A stretch of DNA of 12,189 nt, taken from positions 1-12,189 of the forward strand of contig CAKZLR010000060.1 of NCBI GenBank assembly GCA_937127165.1, in the 5' to 3' direction. The DNA is from an uncultured Candidatus Peregrinibacteria bacterium. Its GTDB lineage: Bacteria; Patescibacteriota; JACMRA01. The notes under the pieces were generated by a model. It searched no databases. It saw only the letters and a list, made by a program, of their open reading frames with translations, and was not told the DNA's origin. Positions 1 through 7,079 of this stretch are shown here, piece after piece (within the stretch, counting starts at the first letter, position 1; every line of letters starts with the position of its first letter). The position numbers and the translations under genes are program-made.

Positions 1-759
1 CCTTACATTCGTGATTTTTCTACTTGGTATATTCGTCGTAGTAAAGATGTTCTTGAAAGTCACGGAGAAGAAGTGACGGCCTGTTTAGTTGAAACGCTTA
101 GACTTTTTGCTACAGTTACAGCACCAATTCAACCTTTTAATACTGAAAAAATTTGGTCACTAGTCAAACCAGACCAAGGACCTGAATCTGTACATTTAAC
201 TGATTATCCAAGCACAGAGCCAATTACTCCAAAACAACAAGAATTACTTGATAGAATGGAGCTAGTTAGAAACTTAGTTAGTCAAATTCACAGTATTCGT
301 AAAGAGAGACAAATTCGTGTAAGACAGCCACTTTATGCTGATTTTGCTAAATTTGAAATTGAATCTGATTTGGTTGAACTACTACAAAAAGAGTGTAATT
401 TGCTTAGTAAAGATTTATCTAAAACAGAGGGTGAATGTTGGGAATACAGTGGAGAATTAGGTTATCTCAAGATTGATTTAGTGGTAGATAAAGACTTAAG
501 TGTACTTGGTTATGTTAGAGATTTTGAAAGAGCAGTGCAGGATTTTCGTAAGAGACAAGGCTTCAAGCCGGGTCAACTGGTAGCTATGAAATGGCAAATT
601 GCTCACCTGGAAGATGAAGAAATTTGGCAAAAAGTTTTGCAAAATATTAACTGGCGAAAACTTAATGTAGAAGTCAAATGGGAAGAGCAAGGGCTAGACG
701 AACAACTAAGTAAATTTTTTGAAGTTAAAAGTTTAGTTAAAATTTTGGTGGATATTTAA
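1..759 (+). CDS. ileS: Isoleucyl-tRNA synthetase, C-terminal part (5' end outside window)
   Basis: This enzyme charges tRNA-Ile with isoleucine in the cytoplasm. The reading frame is open from base 1, so the catalytic Rossmann domain and the editing domain lie upstream of the window. The visible 252 codons begin in the anticodon-binding domain, with the class-I motif FSTWYIRRSKD at fragment residues 6-16, then LFATVTAPIQPFNTEKIW and SVHLTDYP. RQIRVRQPL follows at about 103-111. The tail (about 165-250, containing VRDFERAVQDFRKRQGF) resembles the DUF5915-type C-terminal extension of the long, eukaryote-like IleRS class. No C-terminal zinc-finger cysteines are seen, unlike the E. coli type. It ends in TAA. 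No strong terminator hairpin follows, and the next gene on this strand starts about 1 kb away. The family call is secure; assignment to the long class is probable. Confidence 0.95.
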   Translation, partial: PYIRDFSTWYIRRSKDVLESHGEEVTACLVETLRLFATVTAPIQPFNTEKIWSLVKPDQGPESVHLTDYPSTEPITPKQQELLDRMELVRNLVSQIHSIRKERQIRVRQPLYADFAKFEIESDLVELLQKECNLLSKDLSKTEGECWEYSGELGYLKIDLVVDKDLSVLGYVRDFERAVQDFRKRQGFKPGQLVAMKWQIAHLEDEEIWQKVLQNINWRKLNVEVKWEEQGLDEQLSKFFEVKSLVKILVDI

Positions 760-1695
760 AACCAAATATTTTGTTGTAGCTGCAACCAGTTGCCAACACC
801 TTAAGTTCTTTTCGTGTAGAGACTTTTGTGTTTATAAGACGGGAAGCTTATATTGAGTAAATATCGGAACTTCTCTTTATGCAAACTTCTTCAATAGGAA
901 AACTTCTTATATAAATTAACCAATTTTTTTGATTATGTGATAACTACTGTTTTTAGTAATTTTAAAAGATAAGTTTATCAAAACTAAAAATTTATACATT
1001 CGACATAAATGTACATGTCTGTGCGTTTATGTATTTAAATACTTTAGAATCAATGGAAAATTTTGTAAACTTTGCACGATAGATCATTAGATCATTCTCT
1101 AAGTCTTATATTAGTGGAATAATTTTTGGATATTTTACAATCAATAGAGACAGACAGAATCGGCAGAACCAATGCCAGATTTCTTTTTGTAAAAAATACG
1201 TCTTTTTATATTTAATTTTTCTCTAAATCTATCCGTCTAAGATTAAGGTTGATAAGGATTAAGTTTTAAATTTAGCTCTTTGGGTTTGGCTAATTACTAT
1301 AAATAAATTAGATACTGACATAGTAAAAAATTAACCTTATCTTTATATAAGTTGTATTTCCTCTTCACTCAGCCATATAGTTTATACACCAGCCTTTGTC
1401 TATATCTGATTTTTAGATATTAAGATCTAGTTTTCAAGTTCTTGTTTTGAAAGATGTTTTTATTGAATACTAAGAATTTTTATTTATTAAAAACTGTTTC
1501 TCCAAACTTTGAAATTTATTTTGCAAAGTTTCTACAAATATTGATCAAACAAAAACTCGCCACCATTTTTTCAAGGTAAGGTTGTTTTTTGAATGTTTTA
1601 GTTGTTGAGCCATTTTTCCATGAAAACAATTTTTCGTTATATTTAAGATTCCTCTCCCTCAGTCTAAGTAGTAAAGTAACGAAAGATAATAAATA

Positions 1696-1724
1696 TTGAC
1701 TAATTATTATAAAAAACATTTAAT
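1696..1724 (+). promoter_or_regulatory. Candidate sigma70-type promoter for the COG1834 hydrolase gene
   Basis: TTGACT at 1696-1701 is followed after 17 bases by TTTAAT at 1719-1724. Each hexamer matches its consensus at five of six positions. The -10 hexamer lies in the first copy of the 21-bp duplication, and the second copy repeats it at 1740-1745. In so AT-rich a region such matches arise easily by chance, so this is only a candidate. Confidence 0.35.
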
Positions 1725-1755
1725 CCTCTTAGTTAAACATTTAATCCTCTTAGTT
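1714..1755. repeat. Perfect 21-bp tandem duplication
   Basis: Bases 1714-1734 and 1735-1755 are identical 21-mers arranged head to tail, and both are followed by AA. Each unit contains TTTAATCCTCTTAG. The pair ends 13 bases before the start codon of the hydrolase gene at 1769. It therefore lies in that gene's leader or promoter region and duplicates a TTTAAT hexamer. It is probably a replication-slippage product; a regulatory role is possible but unsupported. Confidence 0.9.
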
Positions 1756-1768
1756 AATAAAAGTATAT

Positions 1769-2581
1769 ATGAGTTGTTTTCAACCAACTAAGGTTCTAAT
1801 GTGCCCACCTACATACTTTAAGGTAAATTACGAAATTAATCCGTGGATGGATGTACAAAATTTTGTTGACCAAGATTTAGCGAGTTTACAGTGGCAAAAT
1901 TTATACAACCAAATATCTTGTTTTTGTCCGGATATTAAAACGATTGAGCCACATCCAGACCTTCCTGATTTGGTTTTTATTGATGCTGGTTTTTTGTATA
2001 AAAATATTTTTATTCCTTCCAATTTTAGATTCCCTGAACGGCAACCAGAGTCAGTAATTTTTGCTGACTGGTTTGCTTCCAATGGGTACGAAATCAAAAA
2101 AATTGAAAAAGAATTTTATTTTGAAGGACACGGAGACACTTTGTGGGTTGATGACAAAACTGTATATTGTGGTCATGGTTTTCGTAGTCATCCTGATAGT
2201 TACAAACACATTCAGAACATCCTATCGGATGAAGCTATTTTAGACATTCGACTTATCAAACTCACAGATCCTAGATTTTACCATCTAGACACTTGTTTTT
2301 GTCCGATAAACAAAGATACTGCTCTTGTCTTTGCTGATGCTATAGATGTGGATTCACTTAAAAAAATTAAAACAGAGTTAGACTTAATTGAAGTCCGGAG
2401 TGAAGATGCTCTTAATTTTGCTTGTAACAGCCTAGTATTTGGTCAGCATATAATCATGCCTTTTGCTTCTAGATGGTTGCAAGAACAATTGAAGTCTAGA
2501 GGTTTTCATGTTCACATTGTGGAAGTCAGCGAGTTTATAAAAGCAGGTGGTGCTTGTAAGTGTTTATGTATGCCTCTTTAG
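1769..2581 (+). CDS. COG1834 amidinotransferase/DDAH-fold hydrolase (guanidino substrate, probably arginine-related)
   Basis: This 270-residue protein belongs to the guanidine-modifying (GME) superfamily, which includes dimethylarginine dimethylaminohydrolase and the arginine dihydrolase domain of ArgZ/AgrE. Visible family motifs are LMCPPTYFKVNYEINPWM (10-27), PDLVFIDAG (66-74), FEGHGDTL (118-125), GHGFRSH (135-141), catalytic-histidine motif FYHLDTCFCP (170-179, His172) and the C-terminal GGACKCL with the presumed nucleophile Cys265. All expected catalytic elements are present, so it is probably an active cytosolic hydrolase. The substrate (arginine, methylarginine or another guanidine) cannot be told from sequence. 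The ATG at 1769 precedes the conserved PTKVLMCPP start. An internal ATG at 1799 would cut into that motif. No Shine-Dalgarno sequence is seen. The gene stands alone between long spacers, with no other arginine-pathway gene in the window, and it ends in TAG. Confidence 0.85.
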   Translation: MSCFQPTKVLMCPPTYFKVNYEINPWMDVQNFVDQDLASLQWQNLYNQISCFCPDIKTIEPHPDLPDLVFIDAGFLYKNIFIPSNFRFPERQPESVIFADWFASNGYEIKKIEKEFYFEGHGDTLWVDDKTVYCGHGFRSHPDSYKHIQNILSDEAILDIRLIKLTDPRFYHLDTCFCPINKDTALVFADAIDVDSLKKIKTELDLIEVRSEDALNFACNSLVFGQHIIMPFASRWLQEQLKSRGFHVHIVEVSEFIKAGGACKCLCMPL

Positions 2582-2676
2582 AAAGCTTTGCAGTTAAATC
2601 CTACACTTTTCTAAGTCTTTATTGAATAAGAGGAAATAGTGACGCTAGTTTTAAAAATTGAGCCAGTTTAAAAATC

Positions 2677-2706
2677 TCAAACATAAAAGCTGTGAGTTTG
2701 ATTTTT
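2677..2706 (+). terminator. Possible weak rho-independent terminator
   Basis: TCAAAC (2677-2682) and GTTTGA (2696-2701) can form a 6-bp stem with a 13-base loop, followed directly by five T residues. It lies about 95 bases downstream of the hydrolase gene, in the spacer between two convergent genes. The stem is short and AT-rich, so the call is weak. The rest of 2582-2853 shows no gene. Confidence 0.25.
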
Positions 2707-2853
2707 CCAGGTTTCACACTGATAAAAGTAAGAATCCATATAATTATTAATTTATCTAGCGTTTTTTAGATTAAAGCATTTAAAACAGTTATTTTTTAAC
2801 CTTATTTAGGGGTATAGATACAAGCGCTTTTAAGCATTTTCTGCAAACTTTTT

Positions 2854-3645
2854 TTACAAACCTTGCCATGAGCAATTTTGATCGGAAGCAATGTCTATTA
2901 TAAAGTTATTTTGCAAAATAGAGCCAAACAACTTTTGTATAGACTGACTGGCATTTTGCTTTGCTAATTCTAAAATATTACTTTCACAGGCAGCATCAAC
3001 TAAGGATCTCTTACTTTCTTTGATTACAAGTTGTAATAACTTTTCATTTAATTCTCTTCTTTTATCCGGGTTTAGTGTCTCTAAGTTATACAAAATTGTT
3101 ATTCTTTCTTGTAAAATTCTGGTTTGATTCTCTAAAACATTAGCATCAAAAATTTCGGGTGCTGGAATATTGATTTTGATTTTCTTTGTATCAACATCAA
3201 GTTCTATATCTTCAGAGGAAATCTTGGAAAGATCAATACCAGCGATAACATAACCAGTGATAGAAAATTTTTGTGTCCGTTTGTTTTCCAAAACGGTGTG
3301 TCCAAAAACAGTCAAATCTCCCAAATCAACGGTGACTTCTACTTCCCGCTGTATTGTTTGTCTTACTGTTTCTAGTCGTTCTAGAGCTTGGACTTCTTGT
3401 AAAATTACCATCTTATCAATTACAACCGTAAATTGATCACGATTTTTGCTTGTATTCGTTTGTGTATCATTTTGAAAAAGATTTTGCCAAATAAACAAAA
3501 TTGATAAGACTACTAGTGTGGTGATTATGATAGTTGTAATTATATTTAGCCATTGTTTCCAACCACTAAAAAGGTTTGTTACTTTTCTCTGAGATTTATT
3601 ACTAAACATATAAGTTTTTATGATTTTTATGAAATTATTTTCCAC
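2854..3645 (-). CDS. Membrane-anchored DUF4230 family protein
   Basis: The function of this family is unknown. The 263-residue protein has a basic N-terminus, one hydrophobic segment at about 34-54 (rich in I, T, V and L) and a long soluble domain at about 73-252. The basic N-terminus followed by one helix predicts that the domain faces outward. DUF4230 hallmarks are LQEVQALERLETVR (82-95), YVIAGIDLSKISSEDIELD (132-150), INIPAPEIFDANVLE (159-172) and the alanine-rich helix AACESNILELAKQNASQSI (218-236). The chosen start is GTG at 3645; ATG at codon 13 is an alternative that keeps the membrane helix. Neither has a Shine-Dalgarno sequence. It lies 82 bases downstream of rpsL on the same strand, so it may be the last gene of that operon or have its own promoter. 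It ends in TAA. Confidence 0.8.
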   Translation of the reverse strand: MENNFIKIIKTYMFSNKSQRKVTNLFSGWKQWLNIITTIIITTLVVLSILFIWQNLFQNDTQTNTSKNRDQFTVVIDKMVILQEVQALERLETVRQTIQREVEVTVDLGDLTVFGHTVLENKRTQKFSITGYVIAGIDLSKISSEDIELDVDTKKIKINIPAPEIFDANVLENQTRILQERITILYNLETLNPDKRRELNEKLLQLVIKESKRSLVDAACESNILELAKQNASQSIQKLFGSILQNNFIIDIASDQNCSWQGL

Positions 3646-3727
3646 ACTTTTTCGTTAATCAAACTATCAACTATATCAGACAATCCAGAAACAGACTTTT
3701 CAAATAAACCAAATTAATACAACATTC

Positions 3728-4141
3728 TTATTTAGAAGGTTTTTTAGCGCCATACTTACTTCTACCTCTCATCCTCTTTTGTACACCAGCAGCATCATAT
3801 TTTCCGCGAACAATATGATACCTTACACCGGGCAAGTCTTTTACTCTACCACCTCTAATCAAAACTACACTGTGTTCTTGTAAGTTGTGCCCAATACCTG
3901 GAATATATGCTAAAACTTCCATTTTGTTAGACAATTTAACTTTAGCAATTTTACGAACAGCAGAATTAGGCTTCTTAGGGGTTGTAGTGTAAACCTTTAT
4001 ACAAACACCTCTTTTGAACGGATTATTACAATTTATAGCTTTGTTAAGCAAACTATTCCAACTTTTTGCTAAAGCTGGAGACTTAGTTTTTCTAATAACT
4101 TTTTTCCTAGGATTTCTTATTAATTGATTAACTGTTGGCAT
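3728..4141 (-). CDS. rpsL: Ribosomal protein S12 (uS12)
   Basis: S12 sits at the 30S decoding centre and helps set translational accuracy. The 137-residue sequence carries all the hallmarks: MPTVNQLIRNPRKK at the N-terminus, TTPKKPNSAVRK (52-64), PGIGHNLQEHSVVLIRGG (81-98), RVKDLPGVRYHIVRG (99-113) and the basic tail RSKYGAKKPSK. Lys56 and Lys101 correspond to the E. coli streptomycin-resistance positions (K43/K88 in Met-counted numbering) and are wild-type. Asp102 is the residue methylthiolated in E. coli. Between SPAL and RGVC there are 19 residues, against about 6 in E. coli; B. subtilis S12 has the same length here. Its usual partners rpsG and fusA are absent; rplM lies 9 bases upstream. 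No Shine-Dalgarno motif precedes the ATG. Confidence 0.97.
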   Translation of the reverse strand: MPTVNQLIRNPRKKVIRKTKSPALAKSWNSLLNKAINCNNPFKRGVCIKVYTTTPKKPNSAVRKIAKVKLSNKMEVLAYIPGIGHNLQEHSVVLIRGGRVKDLPGVRYHIVRGKYDAAGVQKRMRGRSKYGAKKPSK

Positions 4142-4150
4142 ACTAATAGA

Positions 4151-4597
4151 TTAGTTGGCAGGAATTAACTTGACTTTCAGATCGTGGTTTTCACCAAAAA
4201 TGAACAATCTGTTGTTCATTCTCACATCTTGATGCCGGTTCTTTGGCAACATTCTTTTGATGGCAAGATAAATAGGTTTAGTTGGATCAATTTGGTATTG
4301 TTCTTTGTATGATCTAATTTTTAGACCTCCGGGGTAACCAGAGTGAAAAAAATAGTTCTTTCTTTCAAATTTTCTTCCAGTTAAAATTGTTTTCTTAGCA
4401 TTTATAATTACAACCACACCGCCCATATCCACATCGGGTGAAAAGTCTGCTCTATTTTTACCCATCAAGAATCTAGCAGCTTTGGTAGCTAACCTACCCA
4501 GAGGCTCCTTACTAGCATCAAGCAAATACCACGTTCTTTGTAAGTTAACTTTTGTTGGTCTGGTTGTTTTTAGGGGTTTTAATATCTTTTCAGGCAT
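4151..4597 (-). CDS. rplM: Ribosomal protein L13 (uL13)
   Basis: L13 is an early-assembling 50S subunit protein. The 148-residue sequence matches the family throughout: TWYLLDASKEPLGRLATKAA (22-41), LMGKNRADFSPDVD (44-57), VVVIINAKKTILTGRKFERK (61-80), HSGYPGGLKIRS (85-96) and the late IKRMLPKNRHQD (113-124). It has an N-terminal extension of roughly 20 residues before the canonical start of the fold, and ends in KVKLIPAN in place of the usual His-rich end. The usual next gene, rpsI (S9), is missing; rpsL follows after 9 bases instead. The gap from rplQ is 11 bases and contains GAG at a plausible distance from the ATG, the only weak Shine-Dalgarno-like signal in this cluster. Confidence 0.95.
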   Translation of the reverse strand: MPEKILKPLKTTRPTKVNLQRTWYLLDASKEPLGRLATKAARFLMGKNRADFSPDVDMGGVVVIINAKKTILTGRKFERKNYFFHSGYPGGLKIRSYKEQYQIDPTKPIYLAIKRMLPKNRHQDVRMNNRLFIFGENHDLKVKLIPAN

Positions 4598-4608
4598 ATT
4601 CTCATTTA

Positions 4609-4962
4609 CTAGGTAATAATAACTATGCTTTTATCATGCAAGGTAAAATAATCATGAAGTTTATAAATTTGGGTATAACCACCTTGCCTTTCTTTCATCT
4701 TTGGGACAATTTCCTCTATTAATTTGCGAGCTACATCTTCTTTAAGAAAAGGTCTTACTTTAGAGTAAGCTAACTTTTTGTTATCACCAGCCCTCTTGCA
4801 AAGAGTAACTAATCTCTCAAACTTTTGAGCTGACCATTTAGCTCTGGGGGAAAAGGTAATAATTTTACCATGAGTTATAAGTGCTGTGACTAAATCTTGC
4901 CAAAGTTTTTTTCTTTCCTCTTTGGTCCTTTTAAATTTCTTTACATTCTTTTTATGGCGCAT
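4609..4962 (-). CDS. rplQ: Ribosomal protein L17 (bL17)
   Basis: L17 is a bacteria-specific 50S protein near the exit-tunnel opening. The 117-residue sequence starts with the typical MRHKKNVKKFKRTKEERKKL and continues with LVTALITHGKI (24-34), AKWSAQKFERLVTL (41-54) and the diagnostic ERQGGYTQIYKL (91-102). The C-terminus is divergent: the usual arginine-rich, GDAA-containing end is replaced by HDYFTLHDKSIVIIT. The gene normally follows rpoA; here it follows rplU after 6 bases, with no room for a Shine-Dalgarno sequence in the gap. It ends in TAG. Family assignment is secure from the two end motifs despite the divergence. Confidence 0.93.
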   Translation of the reverse strand: MRHKKNVKKFKRTKEERKKLWQDLVTALITHGKIITFSPRAKWSAQKFERLVTLCKRAGDNKKLAYSKVRPFLKEDVARKLIEEIVPKMKERQGGYTQIYKLHDYFTLHDKSIVIIT

Positions 4963-4968
4963 AAAACG

Positions 4969-5250
4969 TTATTTTACTATTTCGATAACGGTTTGTTCTG
5001 GCCTAAAACCATACTGTCGGTGGTAGTTAGATTTGGCTTTGTATTTTACGACCCGTATTTTTGGACCTTTTTGGTGCTTAATCACCTTAGCTTTCAATTT
5101 TTTCGTATTGGAATCTTTTTCTTGAAAAGAAAAAACCAAATCCAAATAAACTAACCCACCCTCTGCAACATTCTTCAATCTATCAATAATGATTCGTTGA
5201 CCATAGTTCACTATATACTGTTTTGATCCTGATTGCACTACGAAAGGCAT
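4969..5250 (-). CDS. rplU: Ribosomal protein L21 (bL21), short and divergent
   Basis: L21 binds 23S rRNA in the 50S subunit. The 93-residue protein shows the L21 pattern: VVQSGSKQYIVNYGQRIIID (4-23), LVYLDLVFSF (33-42), VIKHQKGPKIRVVKYKAKSN (56-75) and GFRPEQTVIEIVK at the end. It is about ten residues shorter than typical homologues. The loss is in the middle, where a segment such as G-x-P-x-V-x-G-A usually lies. The near-invariant GHRQ motif reads GFRP. The usual next gene, rpmA (L27), is not here; rplQ follows instead. It starts four bases after the greA stop, which suggests translational coupling. It ends in TAA. Confidence 0.92.
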   Translation of the reverse strand: MPFVVQSGSKQYIVNYGQRIIIDRLKNVAEGGLVYLDLVFSFQEKDSNTKKLKAKVIKHQKGPKIRVVKYKAKSNYHRQYGFRPEQTVIEIVK

Positions 5251-5254
5251 AATT

Positions 5255-5746
5255 CTAAGAAATACCTAAAATTTTAATTTTTTTAACTTTCTTAGTTTTA
5301 GAGATATCATTTAGTCTAATATCAACTTTTACTTCCGAACCAATTTCTTTTCCCAAAACAGCTTTAGCTAAAGGAGATTCGTTGCTAATTTTAAAGTTTA
5401 AAGCATCAGCTTCACTTGCACCAACTATTTGTACTTCAAAAGTAGAATTATCTTCAAGATATTTGACTTTTACAGTGGAACCAATTTGTACTCTGGAACT
5501 ATTTGTTGTCGAACTTTCGGTACCAATAAGTCTGTAATTATTTAAAATTTCTTCAATCTGAGCTATTCTTGTTTCCAATTCTTCCTTTCTATCGAGTGAA
5601 ATTTCATAATCAGCATTTTCCCTTAAGTCTCCTTGAGCTCTAGCAGCCTCAATTGCCTCCAAAACTTGAGGCAGAAATACTTCTTTAATTTGTTTTAGTT
5701 CTGATTGAAGCTCAGCTAAACCCTCTTTAGTTAGGTAGTTAGTCAT
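5255..5746 (-). CDS. greA: Transcript cleavage factor GreA
   Basis: GreA enters the RNA polymerase secondary channel and stimulates cleavage of backtracked RNA. The 163-residue length is normal. The N-terminal coiled coil (about 8-72) carries AARAQGDLRENADYEISLDR (34-53), with the acidic tip residues Asp40 and Glu43 that correspond to the catalytic pair of E. coli GreA (D41/E44). The C-terminal FKBP-like domain (about 85-162) has VQIGSTVKVKY and the signature ISNESPLAKAVLGKEIGSEV (120-139). The start is ATG at 5746 before the typical NYLTKEGLAELQ; no Shine-Dalgarno sequence precedes it. It is the first gene of a tight same-strand run with rplU, rplQ, rplM and rpsL, so it probably shares the operon promoter. 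It ends in TAG. Confidence 0.96.
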   Translation of the reverse strand: MTNYLTKEGLAELQSELKQIKEVFLPQVLEAIEAARAQGDLRENADYEISLDRKEELETRIAQIEEILNNYRLIGTESSTTNSSRVQIGSTVKVKYLEDNSTFEVQIVGASEADALNFKISNESPLAKAVLGKEIGSEVKVDIRLNDISKTKKVKKIKILGIS

Positions 5747-5766
5747 GGTAAAACCGAGTAGGGGCT

Positions 5767-5834
5767 ACTAAATAACATTTTATAGTTCTTGTCAAGCAGA
5801 TATTTTTTATACCACTTAACTTGACTATATTATA
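5767..5834 (-). promoter_or_regulatory. Candidate promoter region of the greA-rplU-rplQ-rplM-rpsL operon
   Basis: On the minus strand a perfect TTGACA (plus-strand 5790-5795) is followed after 17 bases by TTTAGT (5767-5772), a four-of-six -10 match. Further upstream a perfect TATAAT lies at 5829-5834, but without a good -35. Either could drive the operon whose first codon is at 5746. The surrounding spacer 5747-5985 separates two divergent units and shows no gene. Base composition makes chance matches likely. Confidence 0.35.
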
Positions 5835-5935
5835 CTTCTTTAGGCAAACTTAGATATTTTTGAGACAATCAAACAGTAATTTTAAAAATTACAGAAAAGT
5901 GCTACCAAAAGAAATAGTTTTTCATTTATAAATTT

Positions 5936-5941
5936 TTGACA
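5936..5941 (+). promoter_or_regulatory. Orphan TTGACA upstream of the glycosyltransferase pseudogene
   Basis: A perfect TTGACA lies 45 bases before the pseudogene ATG at 5986. No good -10 is found at 16-18 bases; the nearest options are poor AT-rich hexamers. It may be the remains of the promoter of the decayed gene. Confidence 0.2.
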
Positions 5942-5985
5942 AAAGCCTAAATTAGAAAGAATTTACTTAAGTTTATTAAGATTGC

Positions 5986-7079
5986 ATGACAGTATTGGAT
6001 TGGTTACAAATTCCTATTTGGTTGTTTTTGGGAATAACTATTTGGAATTTAATTTGGCTAAAATTGCACAAAATTTCCTCTCAAAATAAACTTTTGTGGT
6101 TATTTATTTTAGTTCACAATGAAGAATCAAAAATTGGCAGGTTATTAGAGTCAGTTACGTAACAAGGCCTAAAACCTCAAAAATTAATTGTTGCTAGCGA
6201 TAATTCTACAGATCAAACTAACAATATCGTACTTAGTTTTACTCAAAAATATTCTTGGATAGAGTTGCTTGAATTATCAACTTTACCTGAGAGGTTGAAA
6301 GGAAAAGCAATGGGCTTGTTGTCAGGGATATCAAAAAATTATTTAGTCAAGAACTAACATTTGAAAAAAATTATGTTTTTAGATGCAGATGTTTGACTTA
6401 GACAAGGTGCTTTTAAAAAACTCAAAATATTAGCCTTTTATACCTACTATCTTAGCCAAAATCTGTATCTACAAATGTTCTACTCACCCCTTTGGTTAAC
6501 TGGATAGTTTTGAGTTTTTACCTCTTTAGTTAGCTAATCAGCACTCAGATCCGTTATTATTTGCAGCTAACGGACAATGTTTTGTTTAGTTTTTTAAAAA
6601 TTATTACGAAGTTTTAGGTACTTACGAAGTAAGTTAAAAATAGTTTGCTGGAAGATATAGAGTTTGCTAGATTGGCCCCAAATTTGGTTATAAAATTGGT
6701 TATAAAATAGAAAATTTAGAGTTTTATAATTGTCAGATATAGTATAAAAATTTTATTGAGATAGTCAACGGTTTTAAAAATATAATTTCTAAAGGTTAGT
6801 TTAGCTCAATTGTATTTGTGTTAGGTGTTTTTTTAATCTGTTTATTATTTTGAACCCAATAATTTGGCGGTTAATCTTTTATAAAGATGTTTGGTGACAT
6901 ACATATCTAAACAGAATTTTTTGGGAAGTTTGGCTGCATATATTTCAGATCTTATGTTTACTTGGGTTGTCTTTTTTACTTTTTGGAAACATATACAAGG
7001 ACGAATTAAGTGGAAAGGTAGAAAATATTTGATAGAAATTAAAAGTATATTTTTGTTAATTTTAACAAAATGTTTTTAA
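5986..7079 (+). pseudogene. Decayed family-2 glycosyltransferase (membrane-associated, CrtQ/CruC-like layout)
   Basis: Joining frames gives a nearly complete GT2 protein. It opens with a hydrophobic helix (IPIWLFLGITIWNLIWL), then LVHNEESKIGRLLESV and LIVASDNSTDQTNNIV (nucleotide-sugar binding). LDADV (6379-6393) is the DxD-type metal site. Later segments are FAANGQCF (near 6560), SLLEDIEFARLAPNL (acceptor/base region, near 6640-6680) and YKNFIEIVNGF (near 6740-6775). The C-terminal membrane part ends in GRIKWKGRKY (near 7000-7030). The first 140 codons stay in frame but contain TAA at 6160, TAA at 6355 and TGA at 6394; frameshifts and further stops follow. A 12-bp tandem duplication (6684-6707) repeats a GYKI segment. 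The intact gene probably glycosylated a lipid or cell-surface polymer. It cannot make full-length protein now. Confidence 0.85.
6684..6707. repeat. 12-bp tandem duplication inside the glycosyltransferase pseudogene
   Basis: TTGGTTATAAAA occurs twice head to tail (6684-6695 and 6696-6707). In the glycosyltransferase frame it would duplicate four residues (GYKI) in the segment after SLLEDIEFAR, so it is a probable slippage insertion. It resembles in kind the 21-bp duplication at 1714-1755. Confidence 0.85.

Larger units (their letters stand above)
760..1768. other. Gene-poor AT-rich spacer of about 1 kb
   Basis: I find no convincing gene in any frame on either strand. Stops are frequent, and the longest open stretch (about 67 codons, minus strand, 1516-1719) resembles no family I know. 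It also runs into the tandem duplication at 1714-1755. A few fragments look protein-like, for example ELKVLATGCSYNKIFG on the minus strand near 770-820 and RRIFYKKKSGIG near 1180-1230, but they do not join into a recognisable protein. The stretch could be a fully eroded gene, given the pseudogenes elsewhere in the window. No tRNA or rRNA signature is seen. Confidence 0.5.

Noticed and set aside
765..870. Protein-like minus-strand segment ending ELKVLATGCSYNKIFG
   Set aside because: It runs into the antisense of ileS, has no identifiable start, and I cannot match it to a family.
1516..1719. Minus-strand 67-codon open stretch in the first spacer
   Set aside because: No recognisable motif, no ribosome-binding site, and it overlaps the tandem duplication; probably chance.
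6536..6550. GCACTC-containing string resembling half of a CIRCE operator
   Set aside because: The matching GAGTGC half is absent at the required spacing, and the site lies within the glycosyltransferase pseudogene.
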